A stretch of DNA of 64,000 nt, taken from the NCBI GenBank assembly GCA_037951165.1, contig JBBDHG010000063.1, positions 1,550,001-1,614,000 on the forward strand, read 5' to 3'. How positions within the stretch are numbered: position 1 is the stretch's first letter; the number at the start of each line of letters is the position of its first letter. The notes under the pieces are model-generated. The model searched no databases and was not told the origin of the DNA. It saw nothing but the letters and a program-made list of their open reading frames with translations. Both the position numbers and the translations under genes were made by a program. Source of the DNA: Lophius americanus (lineage: Eukaryota; Chordata; Actinopteri; Lophiiformes; Lophiidae). This document shows, piece by piece, positions 12,586-24,300 of the stretch.

Positions 12586-13109
12586 TCCACGCCATGACTC
12601 AGTGGCGTACAACTTCAGAACCAGCTGGAGGGATTCCCCAACACAGAGGCTGGTGTCTGGTGGTGTTGGCTTAACTTGGGTTCAAAGGCTTAACTTTTCA
12701 CTATGACCTCTGCACTGTCTACTCACGTACTTCTATAACTGTTATATTACATGTGATCTTATATTAGAATTATAAAAGATATGAATTTAAACTCTTTAGT
12801 TGAGATCCAGTTACATTCAAACGAGTGTATGAGGAGGCTCTCAATTGCAATATGATTGTATTTATAAGGTTATTCTTTAACTCTTTGTAGGACTGTGTGC
12901 CGTCCACGAGATTGAGCATCTTGTTTCTATGAGAGTCCATGAGTACTAAACTTCCTCCCCTGTCTGCAGTTCTGATTACTGCCCAGCTCTTTTAAGGCCG
13001 GATGAGTTTTAATGAGGTTGTAGTATGTTAGGGTTAGGATTCTGCATCATTGACCTGCTGATGGGTAGATGATAGCCCCGCCTTCTCCTGAACCACCGGG
13101 CTCAAAAGA

Positions 13110-13182
13110 CGAGCCAGCCAGGAGTTGAACCTAGAATCTTCTGATCCGTAGTCAGACGCGTTATCCATTGCGCCACTGGCCC
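13110..13182 (-). tRNA. tRNA-Arg (anticodon ACG), copy 2
   Basis: Identical in sequence to the copy 597 bp to the left, including the wobble pair in the T stem, the TTCAACT loop and a TTTT terminator. About 80 bp of 3' flank and about 150 bp of 5' flank are also duplicated (about 12440-12750 and 13036-13340), so the pair arose by segmental tandem duplication. Flanks have accumulated substitutions and small indels while the tRNA body has not. Confidence 0.93.
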
Positions 13183-13337
13183 TTCACGCCATAACTCAGT
13201 GGCGTACAACTTCAGAACCAGCTGGAGGGATTCACCAACACAGAGGCTGGTGTCGGCTTTGCTTTGGCTTAAAAGCTTAACTTTGCACTCTGACCTCTGC
13301 ACATACGCCCTACTCACATATTTCTATATCTGTTATA

Positions 13338-13348
13338 CTATCTATCTG

Positions 13349-13431
<83 letters not shown>

Positions 13432-13461
13432 GACTATCTGTCTGTGTGTCTGTCTGTGTGT
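13338..13461. repeat. TATC (GATA) tetranucleotide microsatellite
   Basis: More than twenty tandem TATC units with TGTC variants at both ends, grading into TGTC/TGTG. It directly follows the right copy of the tRNA duplication. Confidence 0.97.
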
Positions 13462-13651
13462 ACAGAGAGACACAGAGAGACTTTATCAGAGCCTTTATTT
13501 TTTCTTCCACCTTCACTTCAGTAAAAAAGTTGAATCAATGCTTATACTTTTTAACCACAGTATATTTTTATACAGGTAAAAGAACTTATGAAGCAAAGAA
13601 TGTGTGCTTTGCCACCTCTGCTCAGTAGAAAGGCCTATAAACAAACAATTC

Positions 13652-13765
13652 TGATCCATGGAGGCCCAAACTTACAACTCACAGGACCGAAAGGATCAGC
13701 TGCTAACATCTCGGGTCCAGAGACCACAGCACCGCCTCGCAGGTCTTGTGGATTCCATATCTGGG
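13652..13765 (+). mobile_element. Tc1-like relic, transposase C-terminal fragment
   Basis: Carries TCCATGGAGGCCCAAAC, a diverged GGACCGAAAGGATCAGCTGC block and CAGGTCTTGTGGATTCCAT, which are colinear with the end of the fish Tc1 transposase. Truncated and non-functional. Confidence 0.65.
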
Positions 13766-13769
13766 CCGT

Positions 13770-15560
13770 TCAGAGCCGGGAAAATGGTCGCACAAAATAC
13801 AAAATACATAATCCTGGTGGTTATAAGAGACATCTGCGGCAGAGAGTGAGCCGGAAGTCACCACAGGAACAATCGAATGTCAGGGTCCACACCGCTACAT
13901 ATTTCCCGTGTTACTTTGCTGTGGGCGTAGACGACTGATCCCAGAAGTTTCCAGCATCCTGCATCAAGGCAGGAATGTATGTGGATTTGTCATTTTTTAG
14001 ACTTTGTGTATAATATAAGAATACGTCAAAGATATCTGTGTTACACAGGCGAGTATCTCCACAGCTACACCTCTGTGGAGCACCTAATTGCAGACTTATG
14101 CAAGATAAACTCCAACAGCTTCTCCAACTGTGTCTCCGTCCAGAATGGATCCTCTAATGGTGGAATGCTGCTCTGAAGGACTTTCACTTGAAAGTACACA
14201 CTCATTAAAAAGTGTCTCTTCCCATCTTTAAACAAAGAGTCTTTTATTTTTACATTTCGAGGAGCGAATGAACCCTGTGACTTTAAATGTTTCCAAGCCC
14301 TGATTGTTTCAATAAGGTCTTCATGACATTTCTCTTTTTCATTTGAATGTTTTAATAAATCGAGAAAGCACTCCAATACTTAATCCTATAATGAAATTCC
14401 TCCGCATTCATAAACCATGAAAATATTAAAGATTAATGGATTAGTTGGGGGTTGGTTTACCGCTCAGAGGAACGGATAGGAGAGGTGTGGCTGTGGATTC
14501 AAAGGCATTTTAATATTGCATAGCGTGAATATGCAAAGCAACAACAGCGGAAAGGCTGCAGGAGACGTTTTTTTTTTTTTGTACGTCACCAATTCAGCTC
14601 ACTTTTGACAGTATTTAGAGTTTTAAGGCTCATTAGGTGAATTAAATAACCCAGACAGTTGTAAGGGTGCATTTATTAAATCATTACAGAGAACAGGTGC
14701 AGACAGACATCATTCAAAACAACATCCTTCTGTAAATTAACTGTAAACCAATCTCATGAATTTGAATTAATTCAATTCTGCTTGTTCTCAATGAAACCAT
14801 CTTCATATTTTTTACCTGATTAAATTGAATTGTTCTCATAATAAACAAATTCATGCAGATTCCATGAAATTTGAATACATACAGTTAAAAAAAATGGGAT
14901 TATTTAAATGGAATCAAACAGATGCAAGTACATAAACTTTAACAATGCATTTATTCATTTCTTTGAGTGGTGAGAATTATTGTACTCCTGTGTCATAAAA
15001 CCTGATCAGCAGAGATATAACTCTTATATAGAGCTTAGAATTACAATTAGTGAAGGGATATCAGGGAGTGAAAATTTCAATTATCATGAAAATCCATGAC
15101 ATGACATGTCAAGGGGTGTTTTTTGAAATTTTAATAATATTGAGTCAGTTTCAGATTTCAGTTCAGTTTCAAAATTGTCTGGCACAAGAATTTCTTCAGG
15201 AAGGTTTAAATTATCTTAAGATTGAGCAGAGGCAACAACGGGAAAGTATCAGATAAAGCGCTCAAAAGTTCATTGTTGACAACTTTTTCAGATATCTTTC
15301 AGAAAAACAATCAAATACGGCTGATCAGATAAACTCGTGTTTGGTTTGTGTTGTACCTACGACACAAGAAAGTTATTTTCCTATTCACCACAAAACCACA
15401 AGCACCTTGAAGAAATCTCAACCTTCATTTTCACGTTGCTGAAATGTGTGATATTTACATAGTCAAAGTAATAGAATGCAGGATGTCAAGGCAGATGTGG
15501 GTTTGAAGATAATGGAAATGTGCAGGTGTCAGTAGCAGACAAGAATGTTAACACTCTAGC
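13770..15560. other. intergenic stretch without supported gene
   Basis: No exon series. Includes a T-run at 14570-14580 and an AT-rich tract at 14700-15460. Confidence 0.45.
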
Positions 15561-15564
<4 letters not shown>

Positions 15565-15657
<93 letters not shown>

Positions 15658-15672
15658 CGAGAGAGAAGAGAG
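15565..15672. repeat. GA dinucleotide microsatellite
   Basis: Long (GA)n interrupted twice by CAGC. The open frames across it (ER repeats on plus, SL repeats on minus) are artefacts. Confidence 0.97.
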
Positions 15673-15919
15673 TGGAGGTTAGCTCCAGCTCTCAAATATG
15701 GGAGATCAGGGCTGCTGTGATCCATTCAAGAACCGAAGCTGTCGATATAAAATGCTTTAAAAGTCCAGCGTGCAGAGAAATGTGTTAATCAAACACAGCT
15801 TGTGTGTCATGTGTACAAGAGAACTAAAGCTCACATTGTCGCCATCATGAATTCATCATAATAGATCATTTGTAGCGATGCATTCCTGTCAGGGGAGACA
15901 AAGATTGAGGTAAAGATAA

Positions 15920-16340
15920 AGTTTATTACAACAGACGGTATGTGATAATAAGTCTAAATAATAATCTTAATTAGTCAGTAAGTCTGAGTGCTCATCTCTT
16001 GGAGGAGATTGAGAGCGAAGTATACCTGCCCTGTGCAGCAGCAAGGTACATCCTTCCATGGAGTCTGGATGCTGGTGGTGGTGGTTTATGACTCTGCTGA
16101 GACTCATGAATGATGCATCGTTCATTAGGCAGAGAAATAGGCGGCAGCAAGATGATGGGCTGATGATGAAGGTGTGTCCAATGTGAGTGGCTGATGAGAA
16201 CAGCTGATATCGAGTGATGCCTCAGATCGTGAAGCAGGTAATTGAGACTGAGTGTGTGTGGAGAGGTTAGAAGGATAAGTGTGAGCAGCGACTGTGGACT
16301 GAGTGTGGAAATGGATCATCTCTGGGAGTGAACTTTTGCT
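15920..16340. repeat. dispersed repeat, copy B
   Basis: Diverged copy of the sequence at 1280-1810, with the ordered shared blocks noted in that entry. The left flank shows a similar AAGTTTATTACRACRGACGG block. No coding capacity is evident. Confidence 0.6.
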
Positions 16341-19300
16341 AGATCCTCATTTAATGGACAAACATCAATCCAGTCATTCCCCGTCACATCCAGCCTTGTA
16401 TGTAATGTAATTTGCACGATTTCGGCTAACTCTGATTTTGCTACAGCTCAATCTCAATAGTCCCGCTGCTTCTTGTCCTCTATGACTGCATGTCCTCCTG
16501 TCGTCCAGACCTATGACATCCAGAGAATCTCAATGTTGACAGGCTTTGACTAACATCCTATCATGTCAGTTTCTCATGGAGTCACAGTACAGCTCCAGAG
16601 AAGAGTCGACTGAATGTCTTTGCTCCTGCCTCATCTTGCCGTTGTGCATTGATTTTTTATTTGAATACGCTGCCTGAAGAAATTCCCATTGCATTCTGTG
16701 GGAACACGCCATGACACGCTGTGCTGATGTAAGAGCATTACTAGGTTAAGTTGGTCAGTTCAAGGCAGTTTAGCATGTTAAAATCATTTATAAATTGTAT
16801 CAACAGAAAATACAGCAGAGATTTATTTTGTACGATCCTTTAGTTGGATATTCACAAATGACTCATACCTTTATCTTCACCCATTTCTTTTGCCCCCAAC
16901 ACATCATCTTCAAGGCCAAAATGCTAACCTGCAGCATGATATATCCCACCAACTGATAGAGGTTATTGTTACATGATAAAAAGTTATTCTGACTTCGTAC
17001 GTCAGTGGTCTGGCATAGGGAACAAAAAAATGTGTTGGGAAGTGTGATGGTGGTTTAGCTACACACATGGAGCCACATGTCATGACAAAAAAATCCTATT
17101 AAATTGAGAAATGTAATGCATGGATGGGAAATGATTTATTGAGAAATACTGAATACTAATGCGTGGACAAAGATCGCAGGTCAAATGTGGGCAAGGGAGG
17201 AATAAATTCTCCCGTAAAGAGACCTTGCCACTGAATGAGGAATTAAGAAACAGCATATGATGGCATTTCCTCTTCCTCCCTTTCTGCCGTCCGTAAATAG
17301 TTCCTACAGAGCATCACCGGAGTGTGGAGGATCTGCCTCAACATTTTCCAGCCGATGCCCGATGCAAGGAGCTCATGTATTTGCAAAAAGAAAAAGAAAG
17401 AAAGAAAAAGGAATGCACAAACAAACACCACATCGCCAGCCGAGGAGAAAGCAATTCAGTGAGTGCAAATATCGGTAGATACAAGGGAGAGCGTGATTCA
17501 ACAACACATTGATTAAACTCTGGCATTGTTTCGCTGTTTTCATTTCACCTTGTAGGGCAGTCTTAGTGATTAACTCTCCACTCAATTTATACTTGAGCTT
17601 TTTCATAAAAGACAAGTCAATCCTGGGGTAGAGTTCTGCTGTGAAAGCACTTTCACAGTATCCTTAAGTCTGATGATCTTGTGCTGAACACCCCTGCAAA
17701 GTCAAATCTATCTATCCTCATCATCTTTCCATCTTTCCATCTATCCATCCAGTCCTGATCTGTTCTTCCTGCTCTCCATGCTGATGAGAAGCGTTCTCCA
17801 CCTTCCTGTGTGTGTGTGAGTGTTAAAGCCCATTTCTAACTCCACCACCAACAACTGAAAGAGGTCAGGTGATCGCCGATGATGATGAGTGTGCCCGTTT
17901 CCAGTGCGATAGTTCGAGTTAGATAGATAGATGAGCTTTTCAACACATTCCAATGAACCCCATTAATGTCCTGCTCATCTGTTCTGTCGTGGTCATTCGT
18001 TATTGAAAAATGTGACTGAGCCTGTTTCTAATAAAAGGACCCGGTGGAAGGCGAAAGAGAAAGGGGCCACGAATGGAGCCCTGGGGGAAACAATGGGTCA
18101 AAGGGGGTTACTAAGGAGGAGATATTAACCATGGCTACTGTGAGAGACCAATTTGATAAGTAGGATTAGTAATAGATTTCTTTTGGAATATTAAACCATA
18201 TGAGGATTTACTTAATAATAATAATGCAACTTAATGAAAGCATAAAAATAATATATGTATACATATTATTCCACAAACATGCTTTACCAATACGTTGAGC
18301 TCATTAAATTCAAATTGACTATTTTCCATGAAATACTAATTTTTTTATCAGGAAATTATTTAATTTTTCGGATTTCTTTTACACTGTTCAAAAATTTGCT
18401 TGACCAAATTATTTTCATTTTATGGTAAAAAAAAATGCAGTCCAGGCCTTATTTGAGATATTCAATTAATAAAATAGGCAAAGAAATAAAATAAGCAGTG
18501 TAATGTGAAGCGTCATTACTGTACAGCTCTGAGGCCAACCATTAAAACCTATTAGCCTATTAACCTATTAAAGACTGAATGAGACATTTAACACAATGTC
18601 TTAACACATTGTCACGTGTATTTCTTGGAATAGCCCTGTATAGCTGTGTAATTACTACATATATCAGTAATTGTACACAGTACTCATAGCATCGTTAAAA
18701 ATGTGCATCCTTTTAAGTCAATAATTATACTTTCCGGATAACCAAAGCATTTGGAAATGTGAGAATTTATCAAATCATTTTGTCAAAGATCTGATGCAAT
18801 GTTTCGTTATTTTTTATACCGTTGGACTTTTTCTCAAGTTCAGATCTCTATTGAGTTTGCATCTCCAGGATAGAAGTGTCCTTTGTGGGATCATCAGGGA
18901 TGAAATGCTGCCTAGATTGCTCAAATTATGACTAAAAAATGTCTTCCAATGGCCTTGAGGGATTCCACTTGGCTGTCTCAGCTCAACTTTGGGTGACACA
19001 AAAATGCAAAAAAGCACGAAACAGGCGGGGGATCATAAAAAACCTGAGGATCTCGACATATCACTTTCAAATCAACACAGAGTTGTTTTCAGTGAAGCAG
19101 CTCTGCTCCGGGGCAGAGCAGGTGCTTCAGAACATTATGGATTTCATGTGTGCACCCATAACTAGAGGGCACTCGTAAACTCAAAGGGGTTATGCAAATC
19201 CTGCTCTGGTACTACCCCGACCCGCCCGACTCTGCCTCTGATTGACTTGGCATGACGATGACCTTTCTCACATTGCACCTCCCTGAAATAACTCAAACCC

Positions 19301-20925
19301 ATCCTCTTGTTTATTACACCCTCTGGTGCCCTTACTTTTATGAAACCTGTCCTGTGCAGCAACCTCAGCACGCAGTATGAAGAGGGTGTCTTATAGTGGC
19401 AGACATATTTTGCAGTAGGGGTTGGGGTTGGGGGAGGGCGACAACCACAATAACAACGCCACGCCTACCTCCAACAGCAGGCAGGGAGAGTACCAGACCA
19501 ACAGTGCGCCCTAAGGGTCTGAAGCCATTGAGGCCCAGTGAGAACCGCACTTCCCTCCCAAGGAAGAGCCGTCCAGGAACCACAGAAGGACAAGAGGTGG
19601 CAGATCGTCTGGTTTCCTAAAACTCTTATCACCTTTTCCCCTTTCCAGGACCCTCTGTTTCACAAAAATGTATTCTGTTCAGTTCTTTGGTGATGCTGCT
19701 GCGTTCACTCACATACAAAGTTAAGAAACAAACAGTACTCACAACATGACCTCCTCCCTCCAACTCTCAACGGTGGTGGTCATGATTAAAACTGGAACCA
19801 GTACTGAACATTCACAGTCAGATTAAAGAAGAAAAGTTAGACAGCAGGATTTTGTAAAAGAAGACATTCAGATTGTCAGGGATGACCGTCTGAACTTGAC
19901 ATATCAATCATAGTCAGGTACTTCGTTGAGCATTACACAGAGTGGGCCGATCGCTAACATGTGAATTTAACCCACTTCCTTTTCTCCTTGAACGGCAGTA
20001 TTTGTGGGTGAGATTAGTGCTGCACTCCGTGTGTATCTAAGCTATTTCTCCAGAGACAGGTATATCCCACCAACATCAGTCCTGCAGCAACTGCAGTTTT
20101 ACTGGATTCCTGAGTCTGCTGCTGAATTCACCTGCAAAGTCAGGAGGGAGGAAGTCCCCAGGAGAGGAAGAGGAAGTCACAGCAAACATGGAGGAATACA
20201 GCTACTGTGCATTGACTCCCGGAGCGACTGTCGCTGCACCACTCTGGTATATTCCGCCTTACTGAGATGAATTGCCGTGGAATATTGCACACGCATTCCT
20301 GGTCCCCACAGAATGAATGCTAAACTCTGTAGAGCCCCGGTTTATGTGGGTATAACAGTGGAATATTCTTATTCCCTCTACCGGGACCAAATGGTTACGT
20401 CTAATTAGCACAATATCGTGCCATACCTTTATTACTTTCCCTTTAATGAACGCGACTTAAGAACCTGGAGTCAAAAGAGCAGAGAGGAGGTTCCATTTTA
20501 TGGAGCGCATCATTAACTCAAAGGTTCTATTTAAGGACCTACTGAGGCTGCCGTTAATGAAGTAATTAAGTATTTCCTGGCTTTTGTTTAATTATATCAG
20601 GTCTCGATCAAACCACATTTGCAACTCTGATATAACCCAATCCCTGTCAATGCAACATGTTACACCGTAAAAAATAAAATATTTTGTGTTTCCCGTTTTG
20701 AATTGTAGAGTATTGGAAATTGTCTCTTCCGTGGTTGTTCATGCTGAGCTCAGCAAAAAACAGCTTAATGTGTCATCTAAAAATGATCAGTACCGCTTTT
20801 ACTTTTTGGTGTGTGACTGTATTTAATCTAATCCTAATTAAATTCACAGCATTAGATGTGACTGTGGGTGGATGTATGCTCGTGAGAAAAGACTGATCAA
20901 AGATGTTTTTTTTAAAAGGCAACAT
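16341..20925. other. intergenic stretch without supported gene
   Basis: No exon series recognised. A short open frame at 19396-19620 with arginine/proline-rich composition has no splice or homology support. Positions 20275-20600 look less AT-biased and hold several TAAT/ATTA motifs; see the finding for this stretch. Confidence 0.45.
16893..17010 (-). mobile_element. Tc1-like relic, 5' terminal fragment
   Basis: The order AACACATCATCTTCAAGG, then ATATATCCCACCAACTGATAG, then a GTTACATGATAAAAAG block matches the reversed 5' end of the fish Tc1 family seen elsewhere in this window. Only the terminal portion remains. Confidence 0.6.
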
Positions 20926-20929
20926 AAGG

Positions 20930-20935
20930 TTTATT
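20930..20935 (-). terminator. candidate poly(A) signal of the photolyase gene
   Basis: AATAAA on the minus strand, about 450 bp past the stop codon. It is the nearest canonical hexamer I found downstream; no transcript evidence is available. Confidence 0.4.
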
Positions 20936-21385
20936 TCAGATATTGGAATTTGGAAAATTTCAAGAATTTTTTTTTTCCTAAACTCACCGCAGAAAAATCT
21001 GAGGTAAACATGAAATAGATCAAGATTAATAATTTGGTAAGAAAGGAGGCGTTTTAAAAAAAGAAGAAAAACAGAAGGGATTCCTCTCAAAGAATAATGA
21101 AGTATAAAACCACCACAAAACAAGACTCTCACTCACTGACCAGGAGCCACCGATCATATTCTTAAGATCAACAAAACAGTTACCTTAGCATAAACACGAC
21201 TGGATATACAGTCCAAGAAAACAGTAAAAACTTGATATAATGATAAAAACACAACAAGCTTGGAAGATCAAAAAAAGACGAGACTCCGCTGCTAAGTAGC
21301 TGCACAGATGCTCCCTGATGTACAGGCGTAGGAGATGACAGCTGGGAGGCCTTTTAGTCATATCCTTTCAAAAGCAGTTTTTGCT

Positions 21386-24300
21386 TCAAAGGTTTTTAGG
21401 ACAGTACTTTTGCTCAAACTGGGCCACATCAAACTTCCTCAGGCAGCCTTTGTAGTTCATGTAGCGGATCTTTCCAAAAATGGGTCTTTCTGCCCAGCCT
21501 TGGTCATGGACGCCACAAATAGACCACATACATCCTGTGGGAGGGAGACACAGTAGGAATGACATGAATATGAGAAAATGTATTCATTCCTCCATCCCTG
21601 ATACAAATACGGTTTGATGAAAATCCTCACCGACAAAGCCATTAGGGTCCTGACCATCCAGCTCGTAGCGATCGTTAAGGTACAGAGCGATGGAGAGGGC
21701 TTCCTCGGGGGATGCAGTCCATTCCAGAATTTTCTTGGCCCAATACATCCTCATGAACCCATGCATCTTCCCCTCAGTGACCATCTGATTCTAATGGAAA
21801 CATGATATTAACACCTGTTAGAAATAAAACTCAGCACCACAAAAGCAGCAAAGGCAGATGTAATAAAAACCCACTGGGTTTTTTTATTTTCTAAGACCAT
21901 TTTCTGTCTGTAGTTTGGTTCATTTGGTCCGGACCAAGGGGAATGAAGAATACATTAGGTGGGTTTACATGGACAGCCTTATGCCGAATTGATTCCGAAA
22001 GACGCTTAATCAGAAAGACACTAAACAACCCTTTCTGAAAGAAAAGATTTCATTCCTCTGAGTGAGAGTGGTCTAAGTCTTTTCTGAAAGAAAGACCGTA
22101 ACAGTGTTTCGGAATGATACCTGCTGAGCGCGAGGCAGATTGAGATGCTTATCAGTTTCACAATGTCAGCGTTTAATGATTTAGACCACAGCAGAGATTT
22201 TGTTTTCATGCAAACTCTTTACATAAATCCAACGACAATCAAGGGGATCAGACCCACCGACTTCACTTTTTATTGATCATGAATGAAGTACTTAAGGAGC
22301 TGGGATAGGCTCAAGCCCCTGCATGATGAGAATTGATGACTCAAAGCCGACATGACGTGGGTCTGGGTTTATCAGAATGAAGCTCGTGATGCAGAGTTTC
22401 TGCTTTAAACCTTACAGTTTATGTTAATCTTAACATTTATTGTAACTTCACATTTTATGCAACAATAAATGAAGTCATTCGAAGAGGAGGAGGCTGTGAA
22501 AGTCTCTGATCATCGGTGGATCTGGTTTTGAGAATAAAAGCATGTGATGAGGCGTTTGTCTGTTCACGCTACATCGGTTGATTGATTCACGTAACACTGG
22601 TGAGTGCACCACAGAACATGGTCTCACTAAAAACATTATATTTGATAACTTTGTTATAAAGTTTTTTGTCCATTTTTCTAGTTTTAACCCTTAATTAACC
22701 TGAAATCACCAGGGTTTTTTTTAGGATGAAAAATATGATTTTTCATCCTAAAAAAAATGAAAAGCAGAGAACCTAAAATTCTAGGTTCTCTGCTTTTTCT
22801 TCAAAATAGATCTCTATTTTTCAATTTGAAACAAGCACAGGTCTCCCTTTTTTGGTTTTGTCCATACCCCATTTGTCTATCCAAATTTGAGTATGATTGC
22901 TTTATCCACATGAGCAGACCCCTGACGGAAATACCTGAGCAGCGTTCCAGAGGTTGTCGTGTGTTTTGGCGTTCTCCAGCTGCTCACGGGTGTAGATATA
23001 TGGCCTCTCGTCTTTGGCGTGGTCTTTCAAAGTCTTCTGAGCCCAGTCATGTGCACCTGAGTAGCACACCAACACTCAAAAAAACATGCATTGAAGAAAC
23101 AAAAGACTGTCCCGCCTGAATACTGTGACTAACGGGAGACTTCTTCCAACTGAAAGAAGGTGTAATTTAATGAGATCTCAACTGACCCTCCACACTGTCG
23201 TACTTCTTGTTATAGAAGCAGAAGTTGTCAGTCAGCTCCCTGCGGACCACCAGCTCTTCAATGAAGGAGGAGACGGACTGACCTGCTGTCTTCCCGCTGA
23301 GCTGAACTTGCAGCGTCACCCGCTGAGCTGACAGGTGGCCTGTTGTGAAGAGGAGAACACGTTTGAAGAATTGGAGGATTTTCAATGACAAAGTGTCAGT
23401 TTAGCGTCAGACTTCCGAAGCTAATTAATCAGCCGCCAAATGTCGTGCTTATTTGCGTTTAATGGTTTAATCTCCCTGCAAGGTAAACAGAAATACAAGT
23501 AGATGAATGTTTTCTGGATGCCACTGAGGAAGACCAAACCATCTCATAAGTCTTGCGGTGGTGAGAATGACAGCAGTCTTCAGTAATGAATCAAATATCA
23601 CAGTACTGAATTTAAAATGTTGTGGTTTAAAGGAATGAAATAGGAGGAAGAGCTTATAGAAGAAATTCAGACGTCCTTAAAAGTCACACATCCTGGCACT
23701 ACTGACCAAAGCGAATCCAGGGGGAGAGCTGACTGAGGGCAGGGGCGTTTGGGTCGTTGCGTTTGGTGTCGAACAGTTTAAGGCGTGCATCAATGAAGGA
23801 CTCCAACATGGCAACTCCCTCTTTGGTGCCCGCCGTGGCCCACGCCGTTTCTCCAACGGTCCTGTCAACGTCAATGGAGGATAAGAGGTTCTCCCAGTCC
23901 ACCGGCTATGAGTTGAGGGTGAGAGGAAAGAAAGAAATGGGCAGGTGTCACAGCTGACAGTGATGAGAAACATACACCGTTTTATAGAGCTGGAAACTTC
24001 AAAATGTGAAGATTGTTCTGAGCTCAAACCTGTGACTGGTATATCAATCACATGCACAGTCCTTTAACTTTAATGTCTAGAACCGGGAATGATTTCTCTA
24101 GTGCAGTCACACAAAAGTTCACTTTTTACATCCACTAACCAATACCTGATGTGCAGAGGAGAAGCTTAAGGTTGAAATGAGGTGATTCATTGCAGCGATC
24201 TGACATCCAAACCCCGACTCAAATGAATTCACTGACAGCTCACTTACACTCACATTGATTTTTAGAAAACATTTCCAGAGCTATGATTATTTTCACAAAA

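Noticed and set aside
15486..15725. ER-repeat and SL-repeat open frames on opposite strands
   Set aside because: They translate the GA microsatellite and are not genes.
19396..19620. Arg/Pro-rich open frame of 74 codons
   Set aside because: Compositional, with no family resemblance, and no acceptor/donor pair placing it in a transcript.
23677..24057. 126-codon minus-strand open frame overlapping a photolyase exon
   Set aside because: It is the wrong frame of the exon at 23905-23707; the correct frame reads the class II photolyase sequence.
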